Shown in pieces: positions 19,704 through 28,028 of a stretch of DNA of 64,000 nucleotides. The notes beneath the pieces were generated by a model, which was not told where the DNA came from, did no database searches, and saw nothing but the letters and a program-made list of their open reading frames with translations. Source of the DNA: Acidovorax sp. GBBC 1281 (GTDB lineage: Bacteria; Pseudomonadota; Gammaproteobacteria; Burkholderiales; Burkholderiaceae_C); the NCBI RefSeq assembly GCF_028473645.1, contig NZ_CP097269.1:2126001-2190000 (forward strand), read 5' to 3'. The number at the start of each line of letters is the position of its first letter. The first letter of the stretch is position 1. The translations under genes and the position numbers were made by a program.

Positions 19704-20156
19704 ATGGCGCTGCACTGGACCTGGGCCCGCTTCGACGACATGGGCGTGCACGCGCTGCACGATGCGCTGGCGCTGCGCTGCCGCGTGTTCATCCTGGAGC
19801 AGGGCCCCTACCAAGACCCCGACGAAGCCGACAAGACCGCCTGGCACCTGCTGGGCCGCGGCGGCGCGGGCGACCTGCAGGCCTACCTGCGGCTGACCGA
19901 TCCGGGCGTGAACTACGTGGAGCCCTCCATCGGCCGCGTGGTGGTCGCGCCCGAGGCGCGAGGCACCGGCATGGGCTGGGCCCTGGTGCGCGAGGGCCTG
20001 GCGCGCGCGCAGGCCACCTGGCCGGACCGCGCGGTGCGCATCAGCGCGCAGGCGCATCTGCAGCGCTTCTACGGCGAGATGGGCTTCGTGGCCGTCTCGG
20101 CGGAGTACCTCGAAGACAACATCCCCCACATCGAAATGCTGTGGAGCCCGGCCTGA
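19704..20156 (+). CDS. ElaA-like GNAT acetyltransferase
   Basis: A 150-residue GNAT protein. LALRCRVFILEQGPYQDPDEAD is the ElaA N-terminal fingerprint, and IGRVVVAPEARGTGMGWALVREGL is motif A with the acetyl-CoA loop (RGTGMG). ISAQAHLQRFYGEMGFV ends the fold. The acceptor is unknown for this family. It lies 2 bases after the MDR reductase gene. Confidence 0.87.
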   Translation: MALHWTWARFDDMGVHALHDALALRCRVFILEQGPYQDPDEADKTAWHLLGRGGAGDLQAYLRLTDPGVNYVEPSIGRVVVAPEARGTGMGWALVREGLARAQATWPDRAVRISAQAHLQRFYGEMGFVAVSAEYLEDNIPHIEMLWSPA

Positions 20157-20208
20157 CGGCCCGGAGCCCGCACGCACGCAGCAGCCACCACTGGCCAGGA
20201 GATCGTTC

Positions 20209-21150
20209 ATGTCCGCGCTGATCCTTCACCACTACCCCTCGTCGCCGTTCTCCGAAAAGATCCGCGCGGTGCTGGGCTTCAAGCAACTGGCCTGGAAGTC
20301 GGTCATCGTGCCCAGCGTCGCGCCCAAGCCCGACGTGCTGGCGCTCACGGGCGGCTACCGCCGCACGCCCTTCCTGCAGGTGGGGGCCGACATCTACTGC
20401 GACACCGCGCTGATCTGCGACGTGCTGGAGCACGCCCAGCCCGAGCCGGTGCTGTACCCGCCGCACCTCAAGGGCGTCTCGCGCGTGTTCGCGCAGTGGG
20501 CCGACACCACGCTGTTCTGGGCCGCCATGGCCTACAACCTGCAGCCGCGCGGCGCGGCCGTGCTGTTCGCCAACCTGCCGCCCGCGGCCGCCCAGGCCTT
20601 CGGCGAGGATCGCAAGGCCATGAGCGCCGGCATGAACCGCCTGCGCCCGCACGATGCCACGGCGGCCTATCGCTCGTACCTGCGCCGCATCGCGCACATG
20701 GCCGAGGAGCACGAGTTCCTGTTCGGCGCCGAGCCGTGCGTGGCCGACTTCGCCGCCTACCACCCGCTGTGGTTCACGCGCACCTGCGTGCCGGTGATGG
20801 CCGAGATCTTCGCCGCCACGCCGGCGGTCACCGAGTGGATGGACCGCATCGCCGCCCTGGGCCACGGGCGCATGGAAAAATTCAACGCGCAGGACGCGAT
20901 CGCCGTGGCCGCGGCGGCCGAACCCCTGCCGCTGCCGGCCGAGCCGTTCCAGGACGAGCACGGCATTGCCCTGGGCAGCGCCGTCACCATCGCCGCCGAG
21001 ACCTTCGGCACCGAGCCGACCGAGGGCACGCTCGTGGCGGCCACGCGCACGCGCTACACGCTGGCCCGCACCGACGCGCGGGCGGGGGCGCTGCACGTGC
21101 ATTTCCCACGCATCGGCTACGTACTCAAGAAAACGGAGACATCGGCATGA
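20209..21150 (+). CDS. Glutathione S-transferase family protein
   Basis: A 313-residue protein whose first 80 residues form a thioredoxin-like GST N-domain (LILHHYPSSPFSEKIRAVLGFKQLAWKSV, and GGYRRTPFLQVGADIYCDTALICDVLE), with PSSPFSEK replacing the usual Ser/Cys site. A helical C-domain follows, then a roughly 80-residue extension beyond ordinary GST length. Its ATGA end overlaps the next SDR gene, suggesting linked detoxification or acyl metabolism. Confidence 0.85.
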   Translation: MSALILHHYPSSPFSEKIRAVLGFKQLAWKSVIVPSVAPKPDVLALTGGYRRTPFLQVGADIYCDTALICDVLEHAQPEPVLYPPHLKGVSRVFAQWADTTLFWAAMAYNLQPRGAAVLFANLPPAAAQAFGEDRKAMSAGMNRLRPHDATAAYRSYLRRIAHMAEEHEFLFGAEPCVADFAAYHPLWFTRTCVPVMAEIFAATPAVTEWMDRIAALGHGRMEKFNAQDAIAVAAAAEPLPLPAEPFQDEHGIALGSAVTIAAETFGTEPTEGTLVAATRTRYTLARTDARAGALHVHFPRIGYVLKKTETSA

Positions 21151-22049
21151 TCGAATCGTTCCAGGGCAAGACGGCGGTACTGACCGGCGCGGGATCGGGC
21201 TTCGGCCTCGAATGCGCGCGCATCGGCGCACAGCGGGGCATGAACCTCGTGCTGGTGGACGTGCAGCAGGACGCGCTCGATGCCGCCGCGGCCGAGCTGC
21301 AGGCCGCGGGCGCCGCCGTGCTGGCCCGGCGCGTGGACGTGGCCGACGCCGGGCAGATGGCGCAGCTGGCCGCCGACGTGCAGCAGCGCTTCGGCGCGCC
21401 GCACCTCGTGTTCAACAACGCGGGCGTGGGCGCGGGCGGGCTGATCTGGGAAAGCAGCGTGCAGGACTGGGACTGGGTGATGGGCGTGAACCTGATGGGC
21501 GTGGTGCACGGCGTGCGCCTGTTCACGCCCATGATGCTGGCCGCCGCGGCGCAGGACCCGCAGTGGCGCGGCCACATCGTCAACACGGCCAGCATGGCCG
21601 GCCTGCTCAACGCGCCCAACATGGGCATCTACAACGTGAGCAAGCACGCGGTGGTGAGCCTGTCCGAAACGCTGTACCAGGACCTGGCCCTCGTCACCGA
21701 CCAGATCGGTGCCAGCGTGCTGTGCCCTTACTTCGTGCCCACGGGCATCACTCGCAGCGAACGCAACCGCCCGGACGTGGCGACCGCGGCGCAGCCCACC
21801 AGGAGCCAGCTGATCGGCCAGGCCATGACCGACAAGGCCGTCAGCAGCGGCAAGGTGACGGCGGCCGAGGTGGCCCAGCGGGTGTTCGACGCGGTGGGTG
21901 CCGGGCAGTTCTACATCTTCAGCCACCCGCAGGCGCTGGGCAACGTGCAAAGCCGCATGGAGAACATCGTGCGGATGGAGAACCCGCCCGATCCGTTCCT
22001 GGCCCGGCCGGACATCGGCCAGCGGCTGCGCGACCAGCTGCGGGGATGA
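21147..22049 (+). CDS. Short-chain dehydrogenase/reductase
   Basis: A 300-residue SDR with TGAGSGFGLECARIG (cofactor loop), VFNNAGVGAGG and the catalytic YNVSKHAVVSLSE. The length and the Phe in GSGFG are typical of the long SDR subgroup acting on hydrophobic alcohols or ketones; substrate unknown. Start ATG 21147 overlaps the GST stop (ATGA). It is the last gene of the plus-strand cluster; a minus-strand SDR converges on it. Confidence 0.87.
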   Translation: MIESFQGKTAVLTGAGSGFGLECARIGAQRGMNLVLVDVQQDALDAAAAELQAAGAAVLARRVDVADAGQMAQLAADVQQRFGAPHLVFNNAGVGAGGLIWESSVQDWDWVMGVNLMGVVHGVRLFTPMMLAAAAQDPQWRGHIVNTASMAGLLNAPNMGIYNVSKHAVVSLSETLYQDLALVTDQIGASVLCPYFVPTGITRSERNRPDVATAAQPTRSQLIGQAMTDKAVSSGKVTAAEVAQRVFDAVGAGQFYIFSHPQALGNVQSRMENIVRMENPPDPFLARPDIGQRLRDQLRG

Positions 22050-22158
22050 GCCGCCGCGGGCCTGCCGGCACGGGTGGAACGGCAGGCGAGGGCGGCGCTG
22101 GCGGCAGAGGCGCTTTGGATGAAAAAGGCCGCCAGCGCATATTCCACTAGGGCATTAT

Positions 22159-22175
22159 GCTATCAATTAAATAGC
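22159..22175. repeat. GCTA-N9-TAGC palindrome, copy 4
   Basis: GCTATCAATTAAATAGC, preceded by ACTAGGGCAT and by AAAGGCCGCCAGCGCATATT, lies between two convergent SDR genes. The whole upstream context recurs almost word for word at about 56277-56329. Its place between convergent stops would suit a terminator. Confidence 0.75.
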
Positions 22176-22183
22176 AATCGCGC

Positions 22184-22942
22184 TCAGCGTGGCGCCAGGC
22201 GGATCGCACCGTCCAGGCGGATCACCTCGCCGTTGAGCATGTCGTTCTCGAAGATGTGCTGCACCAGGCGCGCATAGTCTTCGGGCGTGCCCAGGCGGCT
22301 CGGGAAGGGCACTCCCGCGGCCAGCGCGTCCTGCACTTCCTGCGGCATGCCGAACAGCATGGGCGTGCCGAAGATGCCGGGGGCGATGGTCATGTTGCGG
22401 ATGCCGTTGCGCGCCAGGTCGCGCGCGATCGGCAGCGTCATGCCCACGATGCCGCCCTTCGATGCGGCATAGGCCGCCTGGCCGATCTGCCCGTCGTAGG
22501 CCGCCACGCTGGCGGTGGAAATCATCACGCCGCGCTCGCCGGTGGATTCGGGCTCGTTCCTGGCCATGGCTTCGGCGGCCAGGCGGATCATGTTGAAGCT
22601 GCCGATCAGGTTCACGGTGACCGCCTTGGCGAACAGGGGCAGGGCGTGTGCGCCGTTCTTGCCCACGGTCTTCTCGGCCGGGGCGATGCCCGCGCAGTTG
22701 ACCAGGCCCATCAGCTTGCCCAGGGAGACGGCCTTCGCCACCACGGCCTGTCCATCGGCTTCCTGGCTCACGTCGCACTTCACGAAGGCGCCGCCGATGT
22801 CGCGAGCGACCGCTTCGCCCCGGTCCGCCTGCAGGTCGGCGATGACGATCTTGCCGCCCTGCGCGGCCAGCCGGCGTGCCGTGCCTTCGCCCAACCCCGA
22901 CGCGCCGCCGGTGACGATGAATACCTTGCCTTGGATTTCCAT
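22184..22942 (-). CDS. SDR, 3-hydroxyacyl-CoA dehydrogenase type II-like
   Basis: A 252-residue SDR with [39 protein letters not shown] and [20 protein letters not shown]. The insert ...[12 protein letters not shown] and the segment [11 protein letters not shown] match HSD10/type II 3-hydroxyacyl-CoA dehydrogenases, which act in branched acyl-CoA and isoleucine degradation. A palindrome at 22962-22981 directly upstream suggests repression tied to acyl-CoA catabolism. It is transcribed alone, opposite to the neighbouring cluster. Confidence 0.88.
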   Translation of the reverse strand: MEIQGKVFIVTGGASGLGEGTARRLAAQGGKIVIADLQADRGEAVARDIGGAFVKCDVSQEADGQAVVAKAVSLGKLMGLVNCAGIAPAEKTVGKNGAHALPLFAKAVTVNLIGSFNMIRLAAEAMARNEPESTGERGVMISTASVAAYDGQIGQAAYAASKGGIVGMTLPIARDLARNGIRNMTIAPGIFGTPMLFGMPQEVQDALAAGVPFPSRLGTPEDYARLVQHIFENDMLNGEVIRLDGAIRLAPR

Positions 22943-22961
22943 GGGGGATGTCTCCTTGATA

Positions 22962-22981
22962 TGACGTTAACGTAAACGTCA
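22962..22981. promoter_or_regulatory. Palindromic operator, MerR/LiuR-like
   Basis: TGACGTTAACGTAAACGTCA lies 20 bases upstream of the type II SDR start and reads almost the same on both strands (one mismatched pair). CGT-rich palindromes of this form are bound by MerR-type regulators such as LiuR that control branched-chain acyl-CoA catabolism. The match is from memory of the motif style, so the regulator assignment is tentative. Confidence 0.55.
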
Positions 22982-23005
22982 ATTATGGCCGAAGCCGCGG
23001 GCGTG

Positions 23006-23033
23006 AAAAAGCCCGGCATGCCGGGCTTTTTTG
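23006..23033 (-). terminator. Rho-independent terminator of the iron-binding protein gene
   Basis: A perfect palindrome, AAAAAGCCCGGCATGCCGGG followed by CTTTTTT, forms a GC-rich stem with T-tracts on both strands. It lies 23 bases after the stop of the iron-binding protein gene. The symmetry would let it act in either direction. Confidence 0.88.
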
Positions 23034-23055
23034 CAAGGAAAGGAGGGGGCGTGGC

Positions 23056-24105
23056 TTACTGGAAGTTCACGCGGTCCAGCATCTGCTGCACTTTGGTCAT
23101 GTGCTCGCCCACCGCGCTGATCGGAATGGTCTCGCTCTTGAAGGGCTTGCCGTCCGTCATGGCTTTCAGGGCCGGATTGCCCGGGTCCACGCCCTTGGCG
23201 GCGGGCCATTCGTTGTTGCCGTTGGCGAAGTAGTTTTGCGCTTCGGGGCTGGCCAGGTATTCCAGGAACTTGACCGCGTTGGCCTGGTTCTTGGTGTCGC
23301 GTGCCACGGCGCCACCGGCGATGTTCATGTGCGTGCCCCACGACTGCTGGTTGGGGAACACCACCGACACCTTGCTGGCGATGGCTTTGTCCTCGGGCTT
23401 TTCCGAACGCATGATGCGGGCGAGGTAGTAGCTGTTGGTCACGGCGATGTCGCACTCGCCCGACGCCACGGCCTTGATCTGGTCGGTGTCGCCGCCCTTC
23501 GGAGGACGCGCCAGGTTGCCGGCCACGCCCTTGAGCCAGGCCTCGGCCTTCTGCTCGCCCATGTGCTCGGTCACGGCGCCGAACAGGCTCAGGTTGTAGG
23601 GGTGCGAACCCGAGCGAATGCAGATCTTGCCCTTGTTCTTCGGGTCGCCCAGCTCTTCATAGGTGTCCACGTCTTCCTTGCTGACCTTGTCCTTGTTGTA
23701 GACGATCACGCGGGCGCGGGTGGACAGGCCGAACCAGGCGATGCCTCCGTCGGCCGCGGGCTTGGCGCGCAGGTTGGAAGGGATGGTGTCTTCCAGCACC
23801 TTGGAGCGGATGGGCAGGAACAGGCCGTCGACCTCGCCGCGGTACAGGCGGGCGGCGTCCACCAGCAGGATCACGTCGGCAGGAGAGGCAGTGCCCTCGG
23901 CCTTCAGTCGGGCCATGATGCCGGCGTCGTCGGCATCCACGCGGTTCACCTTGATGCCGGTGGCCTTGGTGAAGCCGGTGTACAGCGCTTCATCGGTGGC
24001 GTAGTGGCGGGCGGAGTACAGGTTGACGACCTGGTCCTGGGCGGAGGCGGCGCCAGCGGCGGCCAAAAGGCAGGCCGCCAAAACGGCTTTCATGGACTTC
24101 TGCAT
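23056..24105 (-). CDS. Periplasmic ferric-iron ABC transporter binding protein (FbpA/FutA type)
   Basis: A 349-residue periplasmic binding protein. MQKSMKAVLAACLLAAAGAASAQ is a Sec signal peptide. Mature sequence VVNLYSARHYATDEALYTGFTKATGIKVN is the FutA/FbpA opening. ADVILLVDAARLYRGEVDGL and the paired tyrosines in AVTNSYYLARI supply likely Fe3+ ligands. The permease and ATPase are not adjacent. A Fur-box-like palindrome at 24154-24172 implies induction under iron limitation, and a strong terminator follows the gene, so it is monocistronic. Confidence 0.9.
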   Translation of the reverse strand: MQKSMKAVLAACLLAAAGAASAQDQVVNLYSARHYATDEALYTGFTKATGIKVNRVDADDAGIMARLKAEGTASPADVILLVDAARLYRGEVDGLFLPIRSKVLEDTIPSNLRAKPAADGGIAWFGLSTRARVIVYNKDKVSKEDVDTYEELGDPKNKGKICIRSGSHPYNLSLFGAVTEHMGEQKAEAWLKGVAGNLARPPKGGDTDQIKAVASGECDIAVTNSYYLARIMRSEKPEDKAIASKVSVVFPNQQSWGTHMNIAGGAVARDTKNQANAVKFLEYLASPEAQNYFANGNNEWPAAKGVDPGNPALKAMTDGKPFKSETIPISAVGEHMTKVQQMLDRVNFQ

Positions 24106-24153
24106 GGAGAGGGTCTCTTCTCTGAAGGTTGGAAACCGGGCGATGATAGGCCG

Positions 24154-24172
24154 AACGAGAATGATTCTTAAA
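24154..24172. promoter_or_regulatory. Fur box before the iron-binding protein gene
   Basis: AACGAGAATGATTCTTAAA is an AT-rich palindrome around GAATGATTC, close to the Fur consensus of GATAAT-type hexamers. It lies 49-67 bases upstream of the iron-binding protein start, where a Fur repressor would cover the promoter. Confidence 0.72.
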
Positions 24173-24248
24173 CAAGACCTGCTGCACCAGAGGTCTTCTC
24201 GCGGCGATCCCGCCCGGCCCGATGCCACTCCACGCGCCGTGCGCCCAT

Positions 24249-24277
24249 AAAAAAAGCCCGGTCGCAAGACCGGGCTT
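24249..24277 (-). terminator. Rho-independent terminator of the phasin gene
   Basis: On the minus strand AAGCCCGGTCTTGCGACCGG with GCTTTTTTT forms a nine-pair GC stem, small loop and T-run, 52 bases after the phasin stop. It ends the highly expressed phasin transcript. Confidence 0.85.
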
Positions 24278-24328
24278 GAATTGGATCCCTGAAACCCGGT
24301 TTCGAGAGATCCAAGGAGACAACGGGTT

Positions 24329-24889
24329 TTAGCGCTTGCGCTGCTGCACGGCGGCTGCCGACTTGGCGGCGGCGTTGGCAGCGGTGTTGGCCACGGCGTT
24401 GAAGTTGGCTTCAGCGACATCGCTGGCTTGCTTCACGGCCTTTTGAACGGATTCGAAGGCGTTGTTGGCGGCAGAGACGGCGCTCTTGAACACGGCCACG
24501 CTGGTTTCGGAACCGGCGGGTGCATTCTTGGCGGCGCTGTCCACCAGATTGCTGAAGTTGCGCTGCACTTCGGACGCCTGGGCTTCGAACGTGCGGCCGA
24601 ATTCGGCGCTGGTGCTCGAGGCGATGTCATACAGGTGGCGGTTGTAGGCAGCGGTCTTTTCTGCCAGGGGCTGGAACAGGCTGGCTTGCAGGGACAGCAG
24701 CTCTTGCGCATCCTTGGCGCTCAGCACGGCTTGCGTGTGCGTGGCGACTTCAGCCAGGGCAGCGCGGGAAGCGGTGACGTTCAGTTCCACCAGCTTTTCC
24801 ACGCCTTCGAATGCCTTGTTGGTCAGACCGAACAGGGTTTCGAGGTGGGCCTTGTGGGATGCAATGAGTTGTTCCGGGGTCAGCGACAT
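24329..24889 (-). CDS. phaP: Phasin, polyhydroxyalkanoate granule coat protein
   Basis: A 186-residue, almost wholly helical, Ala-rich protein matching the Phasin_2 family: [47 protein letters not shown] at the start and a KAA-rich basic tail (QQRKR). It coats PHA granules and controls their number and size. Flanking TGC-rich inverted repeats upstream (24963-24977, 25021-25035) look like PhaR operators, and a strong terminator follows. The coding sequence has lower GC and optimised codons, as expected for an abundant protein. Confidence 0.93.
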   Translation of the reverse strand: MSLTPEQLIASHKAHLETLFGLTNKAFEGVEKLVELNVTASRAALAEVATHTQAVLSAKDAQELLSLQASLFQPLAEKTAAYNRHLYDIASSTSAEFGRTFEAQASEVQRNFSNLVDSAAKNAPAGSETSVAVFKSAVSAANNAFESVQKAVKQASDVAEANFNAVANTAANAAAKSAAAVQQRKR

Positions 24890-24962
24890 GGTGTATCTCC
24901 TATTGATGAGTCCTCAAGGGACGGATGGTTGAGACATCTGCGCTGTCGTGACCTGGAAGTCA

Positions 24963-24977
24963 TGTTGCAGTGCAGCA
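24963..24977. promoter_or_regulatory. Candidate PhaR operator, site 1
   Basis: TGTTGCAGTGCAGCA lies 74 bases upstream of the phasin start. It is a TGC-rich imperfect palindrome. The reverse complement of site 2 (25021-25035) matches it at 13 of 15 positions. PhaR represses phasin genes by binding TGC-rich repeats of this kind. Confidence 0.6.
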
Positions 24978-25020
24978 TGGGACGGATTCTAGGCGGTTGA
25001 GTTCAAGAATCAAGCGATTT

Positions 25021-25035
25021 TGCTGCGTTGCAACA
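25021..25035. promoter_or_regulatory. Candidate PhaR operator, site 2
   Basis: TGCTGCGTTGCAACA is the inverted partner of site 1, 58 bases further from the phasin gene and 80 bases before the divergent thioesterase start. It could control either or both divergent promoters. Confidence 0.58.
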
Positions 25036-25114
25036 TGATTAGAGTGCATAACCAAAAATGCCCGTCGCCTGAGGCACATCAAAGGGGGCGCCTCCACTGG
25101 CAGAATTTGCCGCC

Positions 25115-25585
25115 ATGAATGCCCCCACCGTTTCCACGCCGCCCCGCCGCCTGCCGGAGCCGCGCTCCGCATATTCCGTGTTCCGCACGATTACCACCCG
25201 ATGGGCGGATAACGACGCGTACGGCCATGTCAATAATGTCGTGTATTACAGCTGGTTCGATACCGCGGTGAATGCCTATCTGATTGAGCGCGGCGCCCTG
25301 GATATCCATGCGGGCGAGACGATCGGCCTGGTGGTCGAAACCCAGTGCCATTATTTCGCGCCGCTCGCTTTTCCCCAGACGGTGGAGGCGGGCATCCGCG
25401 TGGCGCACGTGGGCCGCTCCAGCGTGCGCTACGAAGTCGGGCTGTTCGCCGAGGGCGCGCCCGAGTCGGCGGCGGGCGGGCACTTCGTGCACGTGTACGT
25501 CGGCCGCGAGGACCGCCGGCCCCGCGCCTTGCCGCAGGCGCTGCTGGACGCCCTCGCACCCCTGCGCATCGCGGTCGGCACCTGA
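25115..25585 (+). CDS. YbgC/4-hydroxybenzoyl-CoA-type thioesterase
   Basis: A 156-residue hotdog thioesterase. TRWADNDAYGHVNNVVYYSWFDTAVNAYL contains the D-x-D-xx-GHVNN signature; Asp34 is the expected catalytic residue. HYFAPLAFPQTVEAGIRVAHVGRSSVRYEVGLF continues the fold. It hydrolyses short or aromatic acyl-CoA. It is divergent from the phasin gene and ends before a terminator at 25602-25639. Confidence 0.9.
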   Translation: MNAPTVSTPPRRLPEPRSAYSVFRTITTRWADNDAYGHVNNVVYYSWFDTAVNAYLIERGALDIHAGETIGLVVETQCHYFAPLAFPQTVEAGIRVAHVGRSSVRYEVGLFAEGAPESAAGGHFVHVYVGREDRRPRALPQALLDALAPLRIAVGT

Positions 25586-25601
25586 CCCGGCCCCTTCCAT
25601 G

Positions 25602-25639
25602 AAAAAAGCACCGGAACGCTCGCGCGGCCGGTGCTTTTT
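25602..25639. terminator. Rho-independent terminator between thioesterase and ggt
   Basis: AAAAAAGCACCGG, an interior of about 13 bases, and CCGGTGCTTTTT form a stem with A- and T-tracts on either side. It sits between convergent genes and can serve both. Confidence 0.82.
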
Positions 25640-25698
25640 GGAGGGGGCGCAGCAGGCGGCAGCCCTTCGGCCGGGCCGCCTGGCGCGTCAATGCACGG

Positions 25699-27711
25699 TC
25701 AGGGCTTGTAGGTATCGCCCAGCACCACGCCTTCGCGGCGGGGATCGGCGCCGCCCTGCAGCACGCTCTCGCCGTTGCGCTGCACGCGGATGATGGTGCT
25801 CGTGCCGCTCGACTGCGCCGAGGTGGACACCGTGTGGCCCAGTGCCCGCAGGCCCGTGATCAGCGGGTCGTTGTTGCCGCCGTTGCTGCTGTCGATGGCC
25901 GGGTGTTCGCCGCCCAGCGAGGTCGTGGGGCTGTTGCTCGCGCCGAAGTCCACCAGCGAGGTGGCCTGTTGTGCATCGAGGCCCCAGTCGAGCGCGCCGA
26001 CGACCGTCTTCACCACGTACTGGATGATGGTGCCGCCACCGGGCGAGCCCGTGCCCATCAGGAAGTCGCCCATGCGGCCGTCCGCGGTCTTCTTGAACAC
26101 CAGCGTGGGTGCCATCGAGCTGCGGGGACGCTTGCCGGCTTCGACGCGGTTCGCCACCACGGCACCGGTGCTGTCGGTCGGCGTGGCCGAGAAGTCGGTC
26201 AGCTGGTTGTTCAGCAAGAAGCCCTGCGTCATGTGGAACGAACCCATGCCGGCTTCCACCGTCGTGGTCATCACCACGGCATTGCCCTGCTTGTCCACGA
26301 TGGTGAAGTGCGTCGTTCCCTTCTCGTCGATCAGGCTCACGCCGGCGGGCTTGTTGCTCAGGTCGCCGGCCACGGCCGTGCCCATGCTCTTGGTCATGCT
26401 GATCAGGCCCGCGCGGTTGCGCAGGTAGGTCTTGTCCAGCATGGCCGCGGGCGAGCCGCCGGGCAGCGACACGAAGTCGGTGTCTGCGATGTACTTGTCG
26501 CGGTCGGCATAGGCCAGGCGTTCCGCCTCGCTCACCAGGTGCACGCCCATCACCGAAGGCTTGCCGCCTTCGATGTCGATGGCCGTGGGTTTGTAGTTCG
26601 CGAGGTTGAAGTTCTCCAGGATGCCGAGCGCCGACGCCACGGCGATGCCGCCGGAGGACGGTGGCGACATGCCGCACACCCAGTAGTCGCGGTAGGTCGT
26701 GCAGACCGGGTCGCGGCGCTTGGCGCGGTAGTTGGCCAGGTCGCTCATCTCGGTCAGGCCGGGGGTGATCGCCACGGTGGGCGTGCCGCCGCTGGTGACC
26801 TTGATCTTGTTCACGATGCCTTGCGCCACAGGGCCGGTGTAGAACGCATCGGCGCCGCCGCTGGCGATGGTGTTCAGCGTGGTGGCATAGGCGGGGTTCT
26901 TGATCAGCGTGCCCAGGCCCTTGGGCGTGCCGTCGGCATTGAAGAAGTAGGCGACGGCCTCGGGATCGCGCGAGAGGCCGGTGGTGGCGCCGGCGATGGC
27001 GCTGGCCATGCGGCCGCTGATCTGAAAGCCGTCCGAGGCCAGCTTGACCGCGGGCTGGAACAGCTCGCTCCACTTGAGCTTGCCGTGGTCCTGGTAGGCC
27101 ATCTCCAGCATGCGCACGGCGCCGGGCGTGCCGATCGAGCGGCCGCTGGCGCGCGCGCCGCCGGGCTGGGGCAGGGTGCGGTCGCTGTCGCTCACCCAGC
27201 GCAGGTAGTTTTCCGTCGCGGCTGCGGGGGCCGTTTCACGGCCGTCATAGGCCTGCACTTTCTTCTGCGCCGCATCGTAGTGCAGCATGAACGCGCCGCC
27301 GCCGAGGCCCGACGATTGCGGCTCGACCAGGCCCAGCACCATCTGCACCGCCACGGCCGCATCGACCGCGGAGCCGCCCTGGCGCAGCACTTCGCAGCCC
27401 GCGCGCGAGGCCAGCGGATTGGCCGTGCTCACCATGTACTGCTTGGCATAGACCGCGGTCTTGCCGACCTTGTAGCCGGAGGCGGGCTCCGGAGCTGCGG
27501 GATCGCCGGGCAGGCCGGAGCCGACCGTGACCGAGCCGCCATCGCTGACGACCGCGCAGGCCGAGTCCTGTCCAGGGGCCGAAGCGCTGCCACTGCCACC
27601 CCCGCCACCGCCGCAGCCGGCAAGGACCAGCAGGGCGGCCGTCAGCGTGGCGGTGTAGCGCCAGACAGGGCGCGTGGTGGAGGGTGTGATGGGCGGGCGG
27701 GAATGGCGCAT
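25699..27711 (-). CDS. ggt: Gamma-glutamyltransferase lipoprotein
   Basis: A 670-residue N-terminal-nucleophile hydrolase that cleaves gamma-glutamyl bonds of glutathione and transfers or hydrolyses the glutamyl group. I start at ATG 27709-27711, which gives a lipoprotein signal (TAALLVLAGC, Cys followed by a Gly-run). The large subunit carries SRAGCEVLRQGGSAVDAAVAVQMVLGLVEP and GRETAPAAAT. Autoprocessing would occur before Thr466 in KGTTHFTIVD, exposing the catalytic Thr; MAPTLVFK and SPGGGTIIQYV complete the small subunit. Likely role: glutathione salvage in the periplasm. Confidence 0.93.
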   Translation of the reverse strand: MRHSRPPITPSTTRPVWRYTATLTAALLVLAGCGGGGGGSGSASAPGQDSACAVVSDGGSVTVGSGLPGDPAAPEPASGYKVGKTAVYAKQYMVSTANPLASRAGCEVLRQGGSAVDAAVAVQMVLGLVEPQSSGLGGGAFMLHYDAAQKKVQAYDGRETAPAAATENYLRWVSDSDRTLPQPGGARASGRSIGTPGAVRMLEMAYQDHGKLKWSELFQPAVKLASDGFQISGRMASAIAGATTGLSRDPEAVAYFFNADGTPKGLGTLIKNPAYATTLNTIASGGADAFYTGPVAQGIVNKIKVTSGGTPTVAITPGLTEMSDLANYRAKRRDPVCTTYRDYWVCGMSPPSSGGIAVASALGILENFNLANYKPTAIDIEGGKPSVMGVHLVSEAERLAYADRDKYIADTDFVSLPGGSPAAMLDKTYLRNRAGLISMTKSMGTAVAGDLSNKPAGVSLIDEKGTTHFTIVDKQGNAVVMTTTVEAGMGSFHMTQGFLLNNQLTDFSATPTDSTGAVVANRVEAGKRPRSSMAPTLVFKKTADGRMGDFLMGTGSPGGGTIIQYVVKTVVGALDWGLDAQQATSLVDFGASNSPTTSLGGEHPAIDSSNGGNNDPLITGLRALGHTVSTSAQSSGTSTIIRVQRNGESVLQGGADPRREGVVLGDTYKP

Positions 27712-28028
27712 TGGAAAAATACCTTTGTTCTTGAGGAAGGAAGTGCCGTCGTCTCTGCGGCGCATCGAGCATAAGCGCTGCGCGGGCCCGTTCGCACCGG
27801 CCCCATTCCGCCGTGCGACATGTGCGAGATGCGATCGGCGGCGAAGCGGGTGGACACGAGCGCGTGCGCTGCGGGATGCGTGCAGGGCGGCGGCAGCGGT
27901 GCGGTGCAAGATCCGGACCAGTGCGGTGCCCGGCAATGGGGCGCCCTTGATGACACAATGCCATGCGACGGTGCGCCGCTGCCGTTCACTGCAGATGCCC
28001 AGCCGGCCCGCCGCGGCCGCTTCCACCC

